From Stagnimonas sp965279705 (GTDB lineage: Bacteria > Pseudomonadota > Gammaproteobacteria > Nevskiales > Nevskiaceae), in NCBI GenBank assembly GCA_965279705.1, contig OZ257257.1, positions 3,410,001 through 3,474,000 of the forward strand: a DNA stretch of 64,000 nt, given 5' to 3'. Made by a program: the position numbers and the translations under genes. Numbering within the stretch: position 1 is the first letter of the stretch; each line of letters starts with the position of its first letter. Positions 51,804 through 60,635 of the stretch are shown in pieces. A model generated the notes under the pieces. The model searched no databases, had not been told where the DNA came from, and saw only the letters and a program-made list of their open reading frames with translations.

Positions 51804-53894
51804 TCAACGCCGCACGTAATTTTCGAGACGCCCCTTGGGAACGTATTTGATGCGTCCGTCCACCGTGCAATCAACAAACTCGATGGAGCGGCGCTGCATC
51901 TCCTCAAGCGCGAGCTTGTAGACGAATTGACCACGGCCCTCATCTGTCCAAGTCGAGGTGAGGCTGGACTTGTTTGTCTGAAGCGAGGTGTGCTCTTTTT
52001 CGTCGTAGAAGTAGTTGGCCTTTGTATCCGGGTTGTTGTAGCTGGAGTCGCAGCCAACGAGAAGAATCGTTTCGAAGCCTAAGCTAACCGCCGCTGGAAT
52101 GGCAGCACTCATCACTCCGGTGCGTGCGTCATCCAGAAATCCACTTATATCCGCATTGAAACGCCCCACCTTGTCGACAAACCGCTTGAAAGGCTTTTCA
52201 AACAAAACGTAGTTGATCTCGAATTCGTGATGAAGCCCTATTTCCTCCAGATACTCGCGGAAATAGAACGAGGTCCAGATCACCGGGCGATGCTTGGAGG
52301 AGCGCAGTCGCTCCAGGAAGTTGGGCGGAAACGACGGCCTCTGGATATTCCAGCCGCCAAAGAACATGTGCGAAGCCAGCACCAAGTGCTCCGGCTTCAG
52401 GTTGTCGAATTCCTTATGTAAGAGGAACCAGTTGAAGCAGAAACGCTCATAGCCTTCTATCAGACTGAGGTCAGTACGATCGATTGAAGGACCGTTACCG
52501 ATCATCACGCAAATCTTGCGTCCGTTGAACTTCGAATTACTGCGTAGAGGCGTCTTTCGCTGATGCGTGCTAGCGTAATTCTGAAATTCTCTAAGCCGCC
52601 AGTCGTAGATCAGCTGCCGATATTTATCTGTCCAAAGCTTTGGGTACTGGGCCGCGTTGGATGTAATTGGGGTGACGTAGTCCGAATGAATGTACAGCTT
52701 GTTATTCCAGGGCTTGGGGCCGGCAAAATGAATGACAGACGCGCCTTCAGCATTGCCCGCCAAACTCGAGATGACGTATTTGATGTTGCAGTTGAAGTTG
52801 ACGGGGAGATATTCCGTTGGCTTGTCCTTCAAGAATATGTTCCACACCTTCTGGTCTGCGAAGCGGTCAATGATCGAACAGACCGGTATCGCCGAGTTGC
52901 GCACAATTTCTTTGATTTCCTCGAAATAGGCTGGTGTGGCGTACTCCCCTGGGATACTGATGACGCCGCTGTTGAATACGAAGCGCTCGGTGTAAAGCGA
53001 CTTGGCTGCATATTCGCGCGCTCCACAGTCGTAGCAGACACCAAATTTGTTGGTCTCCCAAAGCGCGGCAATGTCGCCTGTGATCAGTAGATCCGAATCC
53101 AACAGGACAATCCGGCGATAACCCCCAAGAGTCAGCCCGTAGATATTCATGTATCCGAGCTTGCCGATGCGCTTGTGATTGTCTGAAACGGCAGGCACCG
53201 ATTCAAACCACTCCATGTCCGGCACGATGAACCGTATGCCTGGGTATAGCCGCGTCAAGCGCCGCTGGATAAAACTAGACAGTGTGCCGTCGTGGCAGAC
53301 ATGGATGTCCGAGCAAAAATCCGGGTAGACCTCCAGCAAAGACAGCAACATCGCCTCCAAGCCGGGGACAAATTTGTCGTTCGCCACCGTGAGAAATGCT
53401 ACATCCGTTCCCGGTGTCGTCCTCAAACTAGGCATCGAGCGGCGGAACGGAGGGGCAATACGCTCAGCAATGGTTTCCCGCTCTTTCACCAAAAGCGGAA
53501 CACCTTGCGCAGCTTTGGCTTCGATCTCAGCAACGGCGGCATGCCGAGTGGCTTCACCGGCATAGAAATCCACGTCGGTGAAAAACGCAGCAGCCTTAGG
53601 TGGCTGCGGCATAGTTCCGGGAGCCTTAGGATTTTTGGCCTTGGCGATAGCGATCCTAAGGCTCTCCTCAAGCTCCGCCACGTACTGCGTTAGCCGATCG
53701 CGTTGCTGCCGGGCTTCGTTACGTTGCATGCGCGCAACATCACGTTGCTGGCGCGCCTCATCACGCTGCTCCTTTATTCCTGGCTTCTTGACGGATTCGA
53801 CGCTCTCATTCCCAACCTCCGTGATCACGGCTATGGGCTTGGGCAGTAGCTCATGACCGGGCAATAGATTCAGCACGGACTTTCTTTCTTGCAT
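51804..53894 (-). CDS. Coiled-coil + GT8 + DUF115/GT42-like glycosyltransferase fusion
   Basis: 696 residues. About 35-100: coiled coil rich in Arg-Gln-Asp repeats (KEQRDEARQQRDVARMQRNE). About 165-400: GT8-type GT-A domain with FLTVANDKFVPGLEAMLLSL, the DxD-like VLLDSDLLITGDIAALWETN and FNSGVISIPGEY. About 465-690: NGPSID, FCFNWFLLHKEF, and VMSAAIPAAVSLGFETILLV followed by GCDSSY, like GT42 sialyltransferases (Cst-type) and DUF115. A GT42-like domain beside neuA and neuB would fit transfer of the CMP-activated acid. It is a probable bifunctional enzyme; specificity is inferred. 88 bp upstream of neuB on the same strand. Confidence 0.75.
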   Translation of the reverse strand: MQERKSVLNLLPGHELLPKPIAVITEVGNESVESVKKPGIKEQRDEARQQRDVARMQRNEARQQRDRLTQYVAELEESLRIAIAKAKNPKAPGTMPQPPKAAAFFTDVDFYAGEATRHAAVAEIEAKAAQGVPLLVKERETIAERIAPPFRRSMPSLRTTPGTDVAFLTVANDKFVPGLEAMLLSLLEVYPDFCSDIHVCHDGTLSSFIQRRLTRLYPGIRFIVPDMEWFESVPAVSDNHKRIGKLGYMNIYGLTLGGYRRIVLLDSDLLITGDIAALWETNKFGVCYDCGAREYAAKSLYTERFVFNSGVISIPGEYATPAYFEEIKEIVRNSAIPVCSIIDRFADQKVWNIFLKDKPTEYLPVNFNCNIKYVISSLAGNAEGASVIHFAGPKPWNNKLYIHSDYVTPITSNAAQYPKLWTDKYRQLIYDWRLREFQNYASTHQRKTPLRSNSKFNGRKICVMIGNGPSIDRTDLSLIEGYERFCFNWFLLHKEFDNLKPEHLVLASHMFFGGWNIQRPSFPPNFLERLRSSKHRPVIWTSFYFREYLEEIGLHHEFEINYVLFEKPFKRFVDKVGRFNADISGFLDDARTGVMSAAIPAAVSLGFETILLVGCDSSYNNPDTKANYFYDEKEHTSLQTNKSSLTSTWTDEGRGQFVYKLALEEMQRRSIEFVDCTVDGRIKYVPKGRLENYVRR

Positions 53895-54058
53895 AACCTT
53901 TATCGCTATTTGCGCCCCAAATCACCCAAACCCTTAATCAAAATAGCTCCTCTGCGATTCCGCAGACATGCTCAACGGCACACCCTACGCGGTTTAACAA
54001 AGACCATGCAACTTCCGCACCTGGCTCTCCGCTGACGCTCTAAATTATGTTTGTGCCA

Positions 54059-54442
54059 CTACATGACTGGCTGACTACGATCGTCGATCAGTCTTTGGAT
54101 CAGTGCAGCTGTTAGTGAGGTAGACGCCATGCAATCGCTGACGAGCCGCACTTCGCCCTTCAGACTGGCTACTTCGTTTGCGAGGCGATTTAGATCATCG
54201 GTGGAGGGCAAGGGAATTGAGGTTGCCGTACCCGAAATTGAAGAAATGCTCCGCTTCAAGTTTTCAAGCTCGACACCAAGTTTGGCAATGCTTTCGATAA
54301 CGCTCTCGAGCTGTTTGGTGTTGTGATCCGTGGTTGTGCGAAGACGCTTTAAAGCCTTTACCGATCTGTCCTCGTCGGCCTTAGAAGCATCCAAGATCAC
54401 CACAGAGTCAAGAGTAACTTCCGCTTCCGTAGACGTGGTCAT
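54059..54442 (-). CDS. Small coiled-coil protein
   Basis: 127 residues, mostly helical with heptad-like segments (QLESVIESIAKLGVELENLK, LNRLANEVASLKGEVRLVSD). No signal peptide, membrane segment or cysteine pair. It could pair with the coiled-coil N-terminus of the GT8/DUF115 protein just downstream (minus strand), as a scaffold, but that is only a suggestion. ATG 54442. Not recognised in any family. Confidence 0.6.
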   Translation of the reverse strand: MTTSTEAEVTLDSVVILDASKADEDRSVKALKRLRTTTDHNTKQLESVIESIAKLGVELENLKRSISSISGTATSIPLPSTDDLNRLANEVASLKGEVRLVSDCMASTSLTAALIQRLIDDRSQPVM

Positions 54443-54471
54443 GTCGGCTTCTTGTTATGGTTAAGTAAAAA

Positions 54472-55515
54472 CTAAGATAACTGAAATTTTCGTATCTGCT
54501 GCAGCATTTCTGCATATGGCATTTCCTGCTGAAAGTTGGTGTTTAACCACTTCTGCTCGCACTGCCGGATATTGAGATTGACAACATCGCTTTCGCTGAC
54601 AATTAAGTCACTGGCTTCAAATGCTCTGCGCATAGAATCAGATAACGGATCATGTATCGCCTCTGGATAGGACAAGTAAACCATTGCCGGAACACCGGAG
54701 ACAATCGAATCAATAATTGCGCTAGATGTGCACCCGATGCAGACTGCCGCCCCCCTTAGAGCATTAACCATCAGTCCATCATAGAAACTAATATTAGCCG
54801 GCAATTGGGTAAAAATCTCCCGCAAAAGATCATAATATCTGAAAGCTTCCTTATAGACACCATCCTTATGGTCATGTAGACCATACGGAAGCTTAACGAC
54901 GACTTGACGGCCCGGATGGGCCAGTGCAATTGCACACACTAAATTGACCATGTGAATCCGCCCAGCAATAGTAAGCGGCGAGGCAGTCTGCTCGACTACC
55001 AGTATATGACCATCAGGGCTTCCAAGAACTTGCGATTGCAATGTTAATGAGGGATTTCCGATGCCTATGAAAGAAATATTAGAATGCGGAGATATAAATT
55101 TCAGTTGATCTCCGTTGTTCAAGTAAACGATGTCATAGTTCTTCCGTGTAGCAATACTTTTCTCTGGAAAAAAATCTAATTTCTGAAGTAAAGCAATAAA
55201 GCATGACCTGTTTTTGCGATTTTTGAAGGCCGGAATATCAAGCGCCGCACTTACATTTTTAGGCAATGCATTCAGCACAATAGCATCAAAGGAACTTAAC
55301 AGCCCATCAGATATCAGCTCGTTTAATTCTATGTATATGTCTGGGCCGCCAGGAAAATAAAGTGAAACATGTCGACTGAAAGCCTTCGATTCTATCTCAA
55401 TATTCTCAGCTATCTGAGCATATGTGATCGATGCACCGGCTCTCGTTAGCCCAATCCCGATGCCACAAGCGAAGTCTAACGTCGGCTTATTATGAAAGGG
55501 GAGGAGTATATGCAT
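54472..55515 (-). CDS. DUF6716-like putative glycosyltransferase A
   Basis: 347 residues, GT-B-like. N-lobe: MHILLPFHNKPTLDFACGIG, then DAIVLNALPKNVSA; C-lobe: GHILVVEQTASPLTIAGRIH, HPGRQVVVKLPYGLHDHKDG, then GAAVCIGCTSSAIIDSIVSG, PAMVYLSYPEAIHDPL, as in capsule-type GT-B enzymes with an SSA/STA nucleotide-binding loop. Tandem paralogue of the gene at 55519, with a 3-bp gap. Presumed cytosolic sugar transferase; donor and acceptor unknown. Confidence 0.6.
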   Translation of the reverse strand: MHILLPFHNKPTLDFACGIGIGLTRAGASITYAQIAENIEIESKAFSRHVSLYFPGGPDIYIELNELISDGLLSSFDAIVLNALPKNVSAALDIPAFKNRKNRSCFIALLQKLDFFPEKSIATRKNYDIVYLNNGDQLKFISPHSNISFIGIGNPSLTLQSQVLGSPDGHILVVEQTASPLTIAGRIHMVNLVCAIALAHPGRQVVVKLPYGLHDHKDGVYKEAFRYYDLLREIFTQLPANISFYDGLMVNALRGAAVCIGCTSSAIIDSIVSGVPAMVYLSYPEAIHDPLSDSMRRAFEASDLIVSESDVVNLNIRQCEQKWLNTNFQQEMPYAEMLQQIRKFQLS

Positions 55516-55518
55516 GAC

Positions 55519-56610
55519 TTACGTCAGCTCCGTCATTGGGCCGCATACTGTCAAATGCGCTCCGATCATTGCTTTCAGTAATTTAGAGAGGTCATCTGGG
55601 CGCGAAATTGTGTTGTGCCACCAGTCAGGGTTCGCTGTCGGCACACTGAGTCCCACAGCTTGTTCTCGCGTGACTTGGATTCCACTCCCACTAAAGACGC
55701 GCATTATTCCCGCATACTGAGGCTCTTCGGCAAACCCATGGTAATCGCTGTAAAACATTGCGGGGATTCCCATTGCCAAAGCCTCCACTCCCGCCGTGGA
55801 TGAGCATGTAAGGATACAGTCTGCACCATTCAGAGCTTCTTCCATCGTCCCGGATGAATAGCAGAATCGATCAGCCGCAGCTGTCCCTGACAGAAGACTT
55901 TTATAAGGAACGTATTCCTTGTGAGTATGGAAGCGATCTTCCCCCGCCTCCTGGCGAAGTTTGATGGTGATCCGACAATCGGGATTGGCAGACGCAATAC
56001 TCAGCAGTAGCGAGACAACATCTTCTCGGCCCTTGCGCCAAAGGGGAAGCGAGTTCTGCGTCAGGAATACAAGATGACGTACCCGCTTTGGGGCGGGGGG
56101 AATTTCGCTCGATGTGTACAAAAGAGGGTTGAACCGAAGCAGAACTCGATTTCCGAGATCAGTCAAGGACGAAGCGACCTCTAAGTCGACCGTCGAGTTG
56201 TAGCACAGGATATCTGCGACCGATCTTGCCGGAATGCCCGCATTTGGCAATAGCTCTAATCCCGGAAAAGCCGAGATAAAAACAGGACGACGACGATAAT
56301 TTGCCCAGCTGCCCTGGCGCATCTGATCTCGAATTCTTTTCGGGTACTTAGCACTGTAAACATAATCGAATTGAGAAATTAGACTTGGCGAGATTAAATT
56401 GGACTGACTTTCAAGATAGTCTGGCTCGCGTCCGAGGATAATACCAACTTGGCGCCGAGATACGACTTGACGCAGATTGTCTGTTATTAGGGCGAATTTA
56501 GCGATAACGCCGTGCATTCTTAAAATTTTCGACATCTTGACAGCAGAAATCAGCGAACTGTCATCAACAAATATATACAAGCAACTTCTATAATTTATAT
56601 TATTGTTCAA
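55519..56610 (-). CDS. DUF6716-like putative glycosyltransferase B
   Basis: 363 residues from a TTG start (56610), which is the only one that includes the first strand YRSCLYIFVDDSSLISAVKM. C-lobe: HLVFLTQNSLPLWRKGREDV, ANPDCRITIKLRQEAGEDRF, GADCILTCSSTAGVEALAMG, PAMFYSDYHGFAEEPQYAG. It resembles its neighbour at 54472 and the unassigned DUF6716 group. First gene of this small operon; the 184 bp upstream are AT-rich and must hold the promoter. An internal ATG would remove the first strand. Confidence 0.6.
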   Translation of the reverse strand: MNNNINYRSCLYIFVDDSSLISAVKMSKILRMHGVIAKFALITDNLRQVVSRRQVGIILGREPDYLESQSNLISPSLISQFDYVYSAKYPKRIRDQMRQGSWANYRRRPVFISAFPGLELLPNAGIPARSVADILCYNSTVDLEVASSLTDLGNRVLLRFNPLLYTSSEIPPAPKRVRHLVFLTQNSLPLWRKGREDVVSLLLSIASANPDCRITIKLRQEAGEDRFHTHKEYVPYKSLLSGTAAADRFCYSSGTMEEALNGADCILTCSSTAGVEALAMGIPAMFYSDYHGFAEEPQYAGIMRVFSGSGIQVTREQAVGLSVPTANPDWWHNTISRPDDLSKLLKAMIGAHLTVCGPMTELT

Positions 56611-56794
56611 GAAAAACTCGGTTATTTATAAAAATCGCAGAACAACGGCTTTTTTTGGACAACGCTAACCGCGCCTATCGGCTATTGATAATTACTATGG
56701 AATATTAATATACTAAGAAAGAGATAAGCGATCAACCGCGATTAACTGTGACTTGAATCGGTAAAAATCTACATCTCGCTATTCGCAGGACTAA

Positions 56795-58009
56795 TTACGC
56801 AGCAGGATTCACCAACAGCGCCGCATAGCGCGCACCAATAACCTCCCAAGAGTGGTGGCGCGATACATACCGCCACCCATTCCAAGAATACTTATGACGA
56901 AGCATTGGATCTCTGTAGAGTTGGAGTATGAAGTGCACCCATTCAGAGCGGGTCGACGCAACCAAAAGGTGCTGACCATGTACAGTACCAACCCCAGAAT
57001 TAGCCATTTCAGAAGCAACTGTGGGTAACCCCAAGGCCATGTATTCAAGAACTTTATTTGGCAATCCCGCCCCCGACCTAATCGGTGCGACTCCGCAAAA
57101 AACCTCTCGCGATGCCTCAGCAATCGACTCGACATAGCCTGTTGCGGTGACTCGCGGATTATTGCCGATCAGCCGACGAACCACGCTTGGAGAAGATTTT
57201 CCCACTATCCTGAACGTTATCTCTTTCGGTAGAGAAGGTAGAATTTCGCGAATAAAGTAGCGACAGGCTTCAAAATTTGGGGCGTAATCCATCTTGCCGA
57301 TAAAGAGAATACTTCGACCACGGGATTCCAGTTTGAGGTGATCGTTCGCGCCCAGTCGCATGAGATCCACTCCATTCGGCAGCACATGGAGGTTTTGATT
57401 ACGCCCTACGTGGTTAGCATCTGCCGAAGAGATCAACACCGCGGCACGATAACGTCGCGCGATGTTACGTTCATAGATCTCTAACCTTCGACACTCTTCC
57501 TTGTAAAGCCATCGCAGAGGGTCAAAGCGCCGCTTGCTACGAGATATACGCAGATAACTCAGTGCGAAGGAGTCCGTCATCTCAAGGATCCAGCGCTCAT
57601 CTATCTCGCCGATCAAGGCTGCGCCGCGAATCAGATGACTGATGCCGTAGTCGTATTGACGCCAGACGTGGCGAAGAAAGCGGCTCGCCTCAGCATGGGC
57701 GTAGTAACTCAGCTGAAGTGGCCGTCGACTAAACAAGCCTGCCATTACCTGCATCAGCGATTTCCAGCGCGGCAAATAAAAACGGTGCACTTCGACGAAC
57801 ACCGAACAATCATATTCTGCAGTGAGTTCCGCCTTGTTTGCGCATAGCGAAACTAATGTGATGTCAAAGCGTTTGGAGAGCTCCTGACAAATATGAAATG
57901 GACGTAGTAGGTCACCCCCCACGACCGGAAACATGAAACGCGTAGTAACAAACAAAAGGCGTGGACGCTGCTCGAGTTCGGCAGACTGCGCGCCAATGTT
58001 ACCGCCCAT
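56795..58009 (-). CDS. Glycosyltransferase family 4
   Basis: 404 residues, GT-B. N-lobe RPRLLFVTTRFMFPVVGGDL, then RPFHICQELSKRFDITLVSL; ISSADANHV, NLHVLPNGVDLMRLG (typical GT4 pivot); C-lobe SILFIGKMDYAPNFEACRYF, VTATGYVESIAEASREVFCG, APIRSGAGLPNKVLEYMALG. It would add a sugar from a nucleotide donor in polymer synthesis. ATG 58009 gives MGGNIGAQ; a TTG 58027 would add six residues. 36 bp after the export lipoprotein gene, in the same minus-strand operon. Confidence 0.88.
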   Translation of the reverse strand: MGGNIGAQSAELEQRPRLLFVTTRFMFPVVGGDLLRPFHICQELSKRFDITLVSLCANKAELTAEYDCSVFVEVHRFYLPRWKSLMQVMAGLFSRRPLQLSYYAHAEASRFLRHVWRQYDYGISHLIRGAALIGEIDERWILEMTDSFALSYLRISRSKRRFDPLRWLYKEECRRLEIYERNIARRYRAAVLISSADANHVGRNQNLHVLPNGVDLMRLGANDHLKLESRGRSILFIGKMDYAPNFEACRYFIREILPSLPKEITFRIVGKSSPSVVRRLIGNNPRVTATGYVESIAEASREVFCGVAPIRSGAGLPNKVLEYMALGLPTVASEMANSGVGTVHGQHLLVASTRSEWVHFILQLYRDPMLRHKYSWNGWRYVSRHHSWEVIGARYAALLVNPAA

Positions 58010-58045
58010 TTCAGACACTCGCTGCAATGCTTTGTTCGCGTACGG

Positions 58046-59230
58046 CTAGTTGCCTAGTGATGTAGCGCCACGCAGATCGAACGCGACACCAGTGAACTGC
58101 CGGATTAGCGCTCCAACCTTGGCCGCGTTCACGCTGCGAGTATTAGACACATACAACATGTCGCCATCACGCATCTCCATGCCCTTGGCAATGAAAAAAC
58201 CCTGTGGCTCGCTCAAGTCCACTTGGTAGATGATGGGCACGGTTCCGTTGGGCATACGTGCTGCGGCATCGGCAAGCGCCCCGAGTGCCTCTGCATTCTC
58301 GAAACGGAAGACAAACACGGCCGACGGGTCAGCCTTGTCGTCTGACAAGCCTCCTGCACGCGCGAGCGTCTGCGCCAGGTTGACACTGGCCTGCTGCAAT
58401 GGGATTTCTGAAGGTCGGAGCGCCGCGCCAAAAACCGTGACCGAACGGGGGCGGTAGGTCAGCTGGATCTGATCACCAGGGAAGACATAGGCGTTCTCCT
58501 CTAGGCTGTCGATCACGCTTTGCAGCTGCACCGTCTTGGTCTGGGTTCCACGCGTCAGTTGCAGCAGCACATCCTGAGGCTCATGCATGGGCCCGCCGGC
58601 CAGATTGATGACATCGCGCACGCGCTCGCCGGCCAGGCTTAAGGGCGCACGACCAGGCAGCTTGATGTCACCTCCGATCGTGGCCGTGTTCGACACGTTC
58701 TGCACGACCGACACAACGGCCTGCGGCTGGATCGCCTTTCCCTGCAGGTTCTTTTCAATCTCTTTTTGCACTTCGGTCGGCGTCATGCCAACCACCTTGA
58801 GACTGCCGGCAAACGGCACGGTGATTTCACCGTCCCGGCTCAAAACCAGTCTGGGAAACTGTCCTACCGAGCTGCCGCTCGAGCCACTGCCGCCGCCCGC
58901 GCCGGCCCCAAAAAGGCCATTGCTGCCTGGCTCGTAAATCTGGATTGACAACACATCACCAATGCCAATGGTGTCGGATATCGGCTTGTCAGCCCCTAAT
59001 GATGCGAGGGTATCTATCGACACCGCCTTGAGCTTTTCAATAATCTGCCGGTCTGCCCGAACGATGCTGAGCGGGATCGCCGGCTCGGTCTTTTCAGGCG
59101 AGTCCGGGAAATCCCCCGGCCCCGGGCCAGCTCTGGGGATGGCACAGCCGCCGATGCACAGACTGAGCACGATTAGCAGCGCCGCGGGCAGCGCACCGAA
59201 TACCGAGGGTCTCGCGGGTAACGACATCAT
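58046..59230 (-). CDS. Polysaccharide export lipoprotein (KpsD/Wza-like, Poly_export + SLBB)
   Basis: 394 residues. Lipoprotein signal: LLIVLSLCIGGC with lipobox Gly-Gly-Cys at about residue 29. Then the Poly_export domain (SDTIGIGDVLSIQIYEPG, FPRLVLSRDGEITVPFAGSL), VVGMTPTEVQKEIEKNLQGK, VSVVQNVSNTATIGGDIKLPG and two SLBB-like repeats (LSLAGERVRDVINLAGGPMH, NAYVFPGDQIQLTYRP). It forms the outer-membrane exit channel for capsule. Consistent with an ABC-type export route, since a KpsM-like permease is encoded nearby. Four bp after the glycosyltransferase gene at 59235, so co-transcribed with it. Confidence 0.92.
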   Translation of the reverse strand: MMSLPARPSVFGALPAALLIVLSLCIGGCAIPRAGPGPGDFPDSPEKTEPAIPLSIVRADRQIIEKLKAVSIDTLASLGADKPISDTIGIGDVLSIQIYEPGSNGLFGAGAGGGSGSSGSSVGQFPRLVLSRDGEITVPFAGSLKVVGMTPTEVQKEIEKNLQGKAIQPQAVVSVVQNVSNTATIGGDIKLPGRAPLSLAGERVRDVINLAGGPMHEPQDVLLQLTRGTQTKTVQLQSVIDSLEENAYVFPGDQIQLTYRPRSVTVFGAALRPSEIPLQQASVNLAQTLARAGGLSDDKADPSAVFVFRFENAEALGALADAAARMPNGTVPIIYQVDLSEPQGFFIAKGMEMRDGDMLYVSNTRSVNAAKVGALIRQFTGVAFDLRGATSLGN

Positions 59231-59234
59231 GACT

Positions 59235-60635
59235 TCATCCCTTATTTATAGCTGGCAGCGCATGCGATAAAGCTACTGTATTGGCAACCCTTGGCGCCAT
59301 GCTGTGCGCTTCGACATACATCTGAATGTTGCTTTCCGAGCCGTGGCTCATTTCAGCGCCAGACGATGAGCTGGTCGATGGCGACTTTAGCCGCTCTGCC
59401 AGATCAACATAATTGCCAATGTCGAAAAACTCGATCACGCCAGGGTAGTAGCGCGCAAACTGCAAAAAAGCATGCGTGCGGGTCGCCACGATGCGACAGC
59501 CCATCTCCAGTGCCATGCTCATCGGCCCCGAGGAAGATTGACCAACCTCCTGATAAGGCAGTACCACCGTGTCGCATATGGCCATGCCGGAGGTGAACTG
59601 CTCATCCGGTAACGACCCCATGAAGTGAATGCGGCCGGTCAGGTCTTTCAACCGACGCTCTCGCAGTTCACGGGCATGGGATGAGCCAGGCGTTTGTGCG
59701 GCCACGCTGTTCTGCTTGCCCATGGTTTCTTTCAGCACCGCCACATCGATGCAGGCCTCTTCGAGCAGCAGTTCGATGTAAGGGTCCAGCGACTGCCGCA
59801 ACTTGATCTCGTTGGGGTGCACGCCGCCAAAAATCAGCAGGTGATAGTCCTGCGGGAGGTAATGCATTGCACGTATCGCGGTATCAAAACCCTTGTAGCT
59901 GCCAAAAAAACCGAATACACCGATCAGCTTGGCGTCCTCAGGCACATTGGCCAGCAGCACAAAGTCTGATTTTTGCGTGCGTGCACGGATGGCGCGCACG
60001 TCGCTCTGCGAGAGAAAAGAGAGTGGGTGATCGTAGACGTGTTCGAACTGGTTGACGTATTTCATCAACCGCATGTCACGCCGGTTGTGCACGATGATGC
60101 TCAAGGGTTTTGTGGACTGCACCTTTCGCAGATATTTGTAAATGCCATTGGCCAGCACCTTGTTGCGCGCGTGCTCCACCACCCGATCAAACGCATATTG
60201 CAACTTGAAGGTTGCCAGCTCCTTGGCAAACGACCGGAACTGGAATGATTGCGGCTCCAGCACGGTGTGGAAGGTGATCGAGATACGCGGCGCTGCAGAA
60301 ACGAGCAGCTTGAAGCGCCGATAAATATCTTTGATGTCGCGCCCCAGCGTGCCGTGTTCTAACTGAATATTGACCCAGTCGAAGTTTTTCAACTGATCCG
60401 CAATTTCACGGATGTGCTGGTCACCCAACTTGCGCACGTGGCCGTGTTTGCTAAGTAGTAAATACTGGTCGAGGTCGAATACCGTGACCTCGAAGACACT
60501 CTCCAGCTGCCGAATCAGAAACCGCGTGTAGGCCGCAATACCGCAGAGATCATCAAAAGTGGAGATGATCGCTAGCTTTGGCTTTGAGCCCTGCGCCGCA
60601 ATCTCCCTAGCCGCCGTCAAATCGCTACTTATCAA
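59235..60635 (-). CDS. Glycosyltransferase, GT-B
   Basis: 466 residues. N-lobe KLAIISTFDDLCGIAAYTRF (the glycine motif of GT4-like enzymes), LKNFDWVNIQLEHGTLGRDI; C-lobe KLIGVFGFFGSYKGFDTAIR, YHLLIFGGVHPNEIKLRQSL, IHFMGSLPDEQFTSGMAICD, VVLPYQEVGQSSSGPMSMAL. The start is a TTG whose TGA overlap (TTGA) with the FkbM gene parallels the receptor operon. An extra segment (about 300-335) between C-lobe strands is unusual for the family. It probably elongates a surface polymer. Confidence 0.82.
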   Translation of the reverse strand: MISSDLTAAREIAAQGSKPKLAIISTFDDLCGIAAYTRFLIRQLESVFEVTVFDLDQYLLLSKHGHVRKLGDQHIREIADQLKNFDWVNIQLEHGTLGRDIKDIYRRFKLLVSAAPRISITFHTVLEPQSFQFRSFAKELATFKLQYAFDRVVEHARNKVLANGIYKYLRKVQSTKPLSIIVHNRRDMRLMKYVNQFEHVYDHPLSFLSQSDVRAIRARTQKSDFVLLANVPEDAKLIGVFGFFGSYKGFDTAIRAMHYLPQDYHLLIFGGVHPNEIKLRQSLDPYIELLLEEACIDVAVLKETMGKQNSVAAQTPGSSHARELRERRLKDLTGRIHFMGSLPDEQFTSGMAICDTVVLPYQEVGQSSSGPMSMALEMGCRIVATRTHAFLQFARYYPGVIEFFDIGNYVDLAERLKSPSTSSSSGAEMSHGSESNIQMYVEAHSMAPRVANTVALSHALPAINKG

